A DNA stretch of 64,000 nucleotides. Source: Acidimangrovimonas sediminis (lineage in GTDB: Bacteria; Pseudomonadota; Alphaproteobacteria; Rhodobacterales; Rhodobacteraceae). Under the pieces are notes generated by a model, which was not told where the DNA came from, did no database searches, and saw only the letters and a program-made list of their open reading frames with translations. A program made the position numbers and the translations under genes. The stretch spans positions 1 through 64,000 of the forward strand of contig NZ_PHSN01000013.1 in assembly GCF_002871005.1 (NCBI RefSeq). Reading direction: 5' to 3'. Positions 61,314 through 64,000 of this stretch are shown here, one piece after another. The number at the start of each line of letters is the position of its first letter. Positions within the stretch are counted from its first letter, which is position 1.

Positions 61314-62297
61314 ATGAAAAAGCGGAAACTGGGCGCGCAGGGCCCCGAGGTCTCGGCGATCGGGCTGGGCTGCATGAGCTTCGCGGGATTCTTCGGCGCG
61401 ACGGATGAGGCCGCCAGCCTGCGCTGCCTCGACGCGGCGCACGAGGCCGGGATCGACGTCCTCGACACCTCGAACATCTACGGCATGGGCCTGTCGGAAA
61501 GCGTGATCGGCACCTGGCGCAAGCGCACCAGCAAGGATGCGGTGATCGCCACCAAAGGCGGTATCGTCCCCGGCCCGCCGCGCCATTTCGACAATTCCGA
61601 GGCCCACCTGAGGGCCGAGCTGGAGGGTTCGCTCAAGCGCCTGGGCCGCGATCACGTGGAGCTTTACTATATCCACCGCCGCGACCAGAGCATCCCGATC
61701 GAGGACGTCGTGGGCACGCTCAGCCGGCTGATCGAGGACGGCAAGATCGGCGGCTATGGCCTGTCCGAGGTGGCGCCCTCGACCCTGCGCCGGGCGCATG
61801 CCGTGCATCCCTGCACCGCCGTGCAGAACGAATACTCGCTCTGGAGCCGCCTGCCCGAGCTGGGTCTGATCGACGCCTGCGCCGCGCTGGGGGTGGCCTT
61901 CGTGCCGTTCTCGCCGCTGGCACGCGGAATGTTCGGCGACGTGGCGCCCGACCCCTCGACCTTCGCCGACAAGGACTTTCGCAAGTCGAACCCCCGGTTC
62001 ACCGAGCCGAATTTCGGCTACAATGCCGCCGCCATCGCACCCTTCCGCGATTTCGCGCGCGAAAGGGGATGGAGCGTCAGCACCGCCGCACTCGCCTGGG
62101 TGCTGTCGCGCGGCGATCACCTGATACCGATCCCCGGCACCCGGACCGCCGAGCATCTGGCCGAATGGGCCCGGGCCGACGAGATCGTGCTGAGCGACGA
62201 CGACATGGCGGAGATCGCCCGGCTCCTGCCTGCAGGCTTTGCCCACGGCGATCGCTACAGCGATGCGCAGGCCGTGGGGCCCGAACGCTACAGCTGA
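61314..62297 (+). CDS. Aldo/keto reductase
   Basis: 327-aa NADPH-dependent (beta/alpha)8 oxidoreductase. Catalytic tetrad is visible: Asp51 and Tyr56 (LDTSNIYG), Lys81 (ATKGG) and His121 (YYIHRRD). It starts MKKRKLGAQGPEVSAIGLGCMSF, typical of the AKR13/YakC-like group. Substrate unknown. AAGGA precedes the ATG. Confidence 0.93.
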   Translation: MKKRKLGAQGPEVSAIGLGCMSFAGFFGATDEAASLRCLDAAHEAGIDVLDTSNIYGMGLSESVIGTWRKRTSKDAVIATKGGIVPGPPRHFDNSEAHLRAELEGSLKRLGRDHVELYYIHRRDQSIPIEDVVGTLSRLIEDGKIGGYGLSEVAPSTLRRAHAVHPCTAVQNEYSLWSRLPELGLIDACAALGVAFVPFSPLARGMFGDVAPDPSTFADKDFRKSNPRFTEPNFGYNAAAIAPFRDFARERGWSVSTAALAWVLSRGDHLIPIPGTRTAEHLAEWARADEIVLSDDDMAEIARLLPAGFAHGDRYSDAQAVGPERYS

Positions 62298-62408
62298 CGC
62301 GCGCAACCGACGGCCGGCGCGCGACCGACGGCCCCGGCTCCCCCTCGCCGGCGCGACAGGGCATCCCGGGGCATGGCGCACGAGACGCAAGCAGTACGGG
62401 GGTCGTTT

Positions 62409-62936
62409 TCAGTTCCCCGTCTTCATGCCGACCGCCTCCATCTGCCCGCCCATCGGCCCGGCCCCGGCCATCGGCCCCTTGCGCTCAAGATCGACGGGCA
62501 CGTCCACGGCCACCTTGCCCGCATGCTCGAATTCAAGCGTCACATGCACCACATCGCCCTGCTTCAGCGGATGCTTCAGCCCCATCAGCATGAGGTGATC
62601 GCCCCCGCGGGCAAGCATCGCGACGCCGTCGGCCGGCACCGCGATCGCGTCGACCCTGAGCATCGACATCACCCCGTTCGCGCCTTCCTTGTGGGTATGC
62701 AGTTCGGTCACGGCGGCGGCGTCGGCGGTCGCGCCGACAAGTCGGTCGGGGGTGGTCGCGGCGTTGCGGATCTCCATGAAGGCGGCGCCGGATTTCGACA
62801 TAGGGGTCGAGACCCGGGCATAGGCATCGGTCACGATGATCTCGCCCGCAAAGGCGGGCAGAACACCCGAGGCCGTCGCGATGACGGCCGCAAGAACGGC
62901 CGCAGGCGCGGCCAGGATCGGCTTGGGGAAGGTCAT
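62409..62936 (-). CDS. PCu(A)C copper chaperone
   Basis: 175-aa periplasmic copper chaperone of the PCu(A)C family that delivers Cu(I) to cytochrome oxidase. A signal peptide (to FAGEIIV, about 1-31) precedes the domain. Candidate ligands His80, Met92, His114 and Met116 keep the H-x11-M-x21-H-x-M spacing. A Met-rich C-terminus (GPMAGAGPMGGQMEAVGM) may bind more copper. It pairs with the small gene just upstream. Confidence 0.93.
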   Translation of the reverse strand: MTFPKPILAAPAAVLAAVIATASGVLPAFAGEIIVTDAYARVSTPMSKSGAAFMEIRNAATTPDRLVGATADAAAVTELHTHKEGANGVMSMLRVDAIAVPADGVAMLARGGDHLMLMGLKHPLKQGDVVHVTLEFEHAGKVAVDVPVDLERKGPMAGAGPMGGQMEAVGMKTGN

Positions 62937-62972
62937 TCTCTCTCTCCTCCGGAAGGGGTCGTCCTTGGGCTG

Positions 62973-63344
62973 TCAGGCAGGGACGGGTGCCGGAGGGCCG
63001 CGCGCCTGGGGGCCGGGCCGGGGCCGGGAGCCGCCGGCAACGGCGCCGGCCGGTGCAATCCGGCGGCCGCGCAGGATGGGGCGGAGAAGCTGCGGCGGAT
63101 CGGCCCAGACCGCGGCGACCAGCGCCGGTACGCAATCGGGACAGATATGAACGTGCGGCACCTTGCGGCCATGCTCGTCCATGTAGACGGTGCTCAACCC
63201 GGTGCCGGAGCAGATGACGAGGCGGTCCCCGGGGCCGCGCACCTGCCCCCGCGCCCCGCCAATCGTCATGGCGGCAAGGGCGAGGACGAGCGCAAGGCTC
63301 AGCGACATCAGGATCGCGGGAAGGGGGCGGAGGCGCCGGGTCAT
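62973..63344 (-). CDS. Small secreted protein linked to copper chaperone (DUF2946-like)
   Basis: 123-aa protein with an N-terminal membrane/signal segment (LPAILMSLSLALVLALAAM) and the pattern VICSGTGLSTVYMDEHGRK...HICPDCVPAL, typical of DUF2946-type proteins next to PCu(A)C genes. The CPDC pair and histidines may bind copper. The tail after residue 90 is Pro/Arg/Gly-rich. The ATG at 63344 is used; a TTG three codons earlier is possible. Confidence 0.78.
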   Translation of the reverse strand: MTRRLRPLPAILMSLSLALVLALAAMTIGGARGQVRGPGDRLVICSGTGLSTVYMDEHGRKVPHVHICPDCVPALVAAVWADPPQLLRPILRGRRIAPAGAVAGGSRPRPGPQARGPPAPVPA

Positions 63345-63523
63345 GGCGCCCAATCTAGGCGCCCGGCCCCGCGCCGCAAAGCGGCATTTTCACGCGGACG
63401 TGAAGACCACACCGCCCGGGCCGCCCGTCTTGGCCGGCAACGCCGGCATCCCGTCCGGCCGCAGGTTCTGCCGCGGCCTCGAGGCGCCGCCGCGCACCAC
63501 GCTTTGCCAGTGAAGGGCGCAAA

Positions 63524-63553
63524 CGCAAAACGGCCCCGCCGAAGGCAGGGCCG
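63524..63553 (-). terminator. rpmB terminator
   Basis: On the minus strand CGGCCCTGCC pairs with GGCGGGGCCG around a TTC-type loop (63531-63553), followed by TTTTGCG. It lies 22 bases after the rpmB stop. Confidence 0.88.
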
Positions 63554-63575
63554 GTCATGCGCTTACGCGAAAGGA

Positions 63576-63863
63576 TCAGGCCGCGACCGAAGCCTTGGCG
63601 ATCTCTTTCTTGATCTTCAGCGCCTTCGCCGACAGATCCGCATCCTTCGCCTTGGCGAGGAAAGCATCGAGGCCACCACGGTGGTCGACCGTACGCAGCG
63701 CCGCCGCCGACACGCGCAGCGAGAAGCTGCGGCCAAGCGTGTCCGAGATCAGCGTCACCTCGTTGAGGTTCGGCAGAAACCGGCGCCGGGTCTTGTTGTT
63801 GGCATGGCTGACGTTGTTGCCCGTCATCGGGCCCTTACCGCTCAGTTCGCAGACGCGCGACAT
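63576..63863 (-). CDS. rpmB: 50S ribosomal protein L28
   Basis: 95-aa large-subunit ribosomal protein. It starts [33 protein letters not shown], the conserved L28 N-terminus, and continues [29 protein letters not shown]. The ATG at 63863 gives the canonical length; the longer in-frame start at 63950 is not conserved. Followed by a clear terminator. Confidence 0.97.
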   Translation of the reverse strand: MSRVCELSGKGPMTGNNVSHANNKTRRRFLPNLNEVTLISDTLGRSFSLRVSAAALRTVDHRGGLDAFLAKAKDADLSAKALKIKKEIAKASVAA

Positions 63864-64000
63864 CGTCCTGATCCTTGTCCTGTCCCGGCGCCTGGACGCC
63901 GAATCGTCGATACCAAAAGGCGCCGCCCCCGGGCAGCGCGCCGAATTCATCCGCGCGTCCTAGAGGGAATCCCCGCGGGCGTCAAGCGATTCACCCTGTG

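Overview
The window is about 64 kb of chromosome from a high-GC alphaproteobacterium, almost certainly of the family Rhodobacteraceae (Rhodobacter/Paracoccus/Roseobacter relatives). The evidence is strongly GC-rich codon use, the order hflK-hflC-DUF2065-degP, the order hisD-UPF0262-LMW phosphatase...infA-maf-rng-yacG-tRNA-Phe, the order glnD-murJ...trpS, and alphaproteobacterial families such as UPF0262, DUF2842 and the RpoH type. The genus was not determined.

Layout, left to right. 1-0.7 kb: a visibly AT-richer patch with one unrecognised ORF, abutting the 3' end of tRNA-Phe and possibly the edge of an integrated element lying mainly outside the window. 0.7-7.4 kb: a minus-strand housekeeping run (hisD, UPF0262, LMW phosphatase, then a three-gene insert of SnoaL-like, GNAT and nitrilase genes, then infA, maf, rng, yacG, tRNA-Phe). 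7.4-11.6 kb: YmdB-type phosphoesterase, EamA exporter, SLC13 transporter and a [2Fe-2S] ferredoxin. 12-20.8 kb: a lipoprotein, an MHS transporter and a protein-quality/redox run (rpiA, gor, hflK, hflC, DUF2065, degP). 21-30 kb: GST, serine deaminase, EamA exporter, thiN, a very large Ala/Glu-rich protein, and purA coupled to DUF2842. 30-38 kb: secG, pyrG, a luciferase-like monooxygenase, a lytic transglycosylase lipoprotein, a soluble chemoreceptor, DUF1330, TerB and a signal-less binding-protein-like gene.

38-44.5 kb is the most distinctive metabolic block: two different glutamine-synthetase-like ligases, a class I amidotransferase, a PuuB-like FAD oxidase and a DegT-type aminotransferase. 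It looks like a gamma-glutamylated amine (polyamine-like) catabolic operon. 44.6-51 kb carries rpoH, the ComM/YifB ATPase, an HSL-type esterase and the rsmI-yraN-gshB group. 51-58.6 kb carries the LppC-like lipoprotein, glnD, murJ, a rhomboid and trpS. 58.6-64 kb carries an L,D-transpeptidase-like protein, a branched-chain aminotransferase, UspA, an aldo/keto reductase, a PCu(A)C copper chaperone with its small partner, and rpmB.

Nearly all of the window is core genome. The points most worth a second look are (i) three proteins that keep a fold but seem to have lost key residues (rhomboid, L,D-transpeptidase, globin-type chemoreceptor); (ii) two dispersed intergenic repeat families and two tandem arrays of mini-hairpins; (iii) strong non-coding structures (24-bp stem at 4010-4066, twin palindromes at 7422-7465, a palindrome in the rpoH promoter, a terminator upstream of ilvE with no gene before it); and (iv) the double glutamine-synthetase operon. 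I saw no CRISPR array, transposase, integrase or recognisable defence system.
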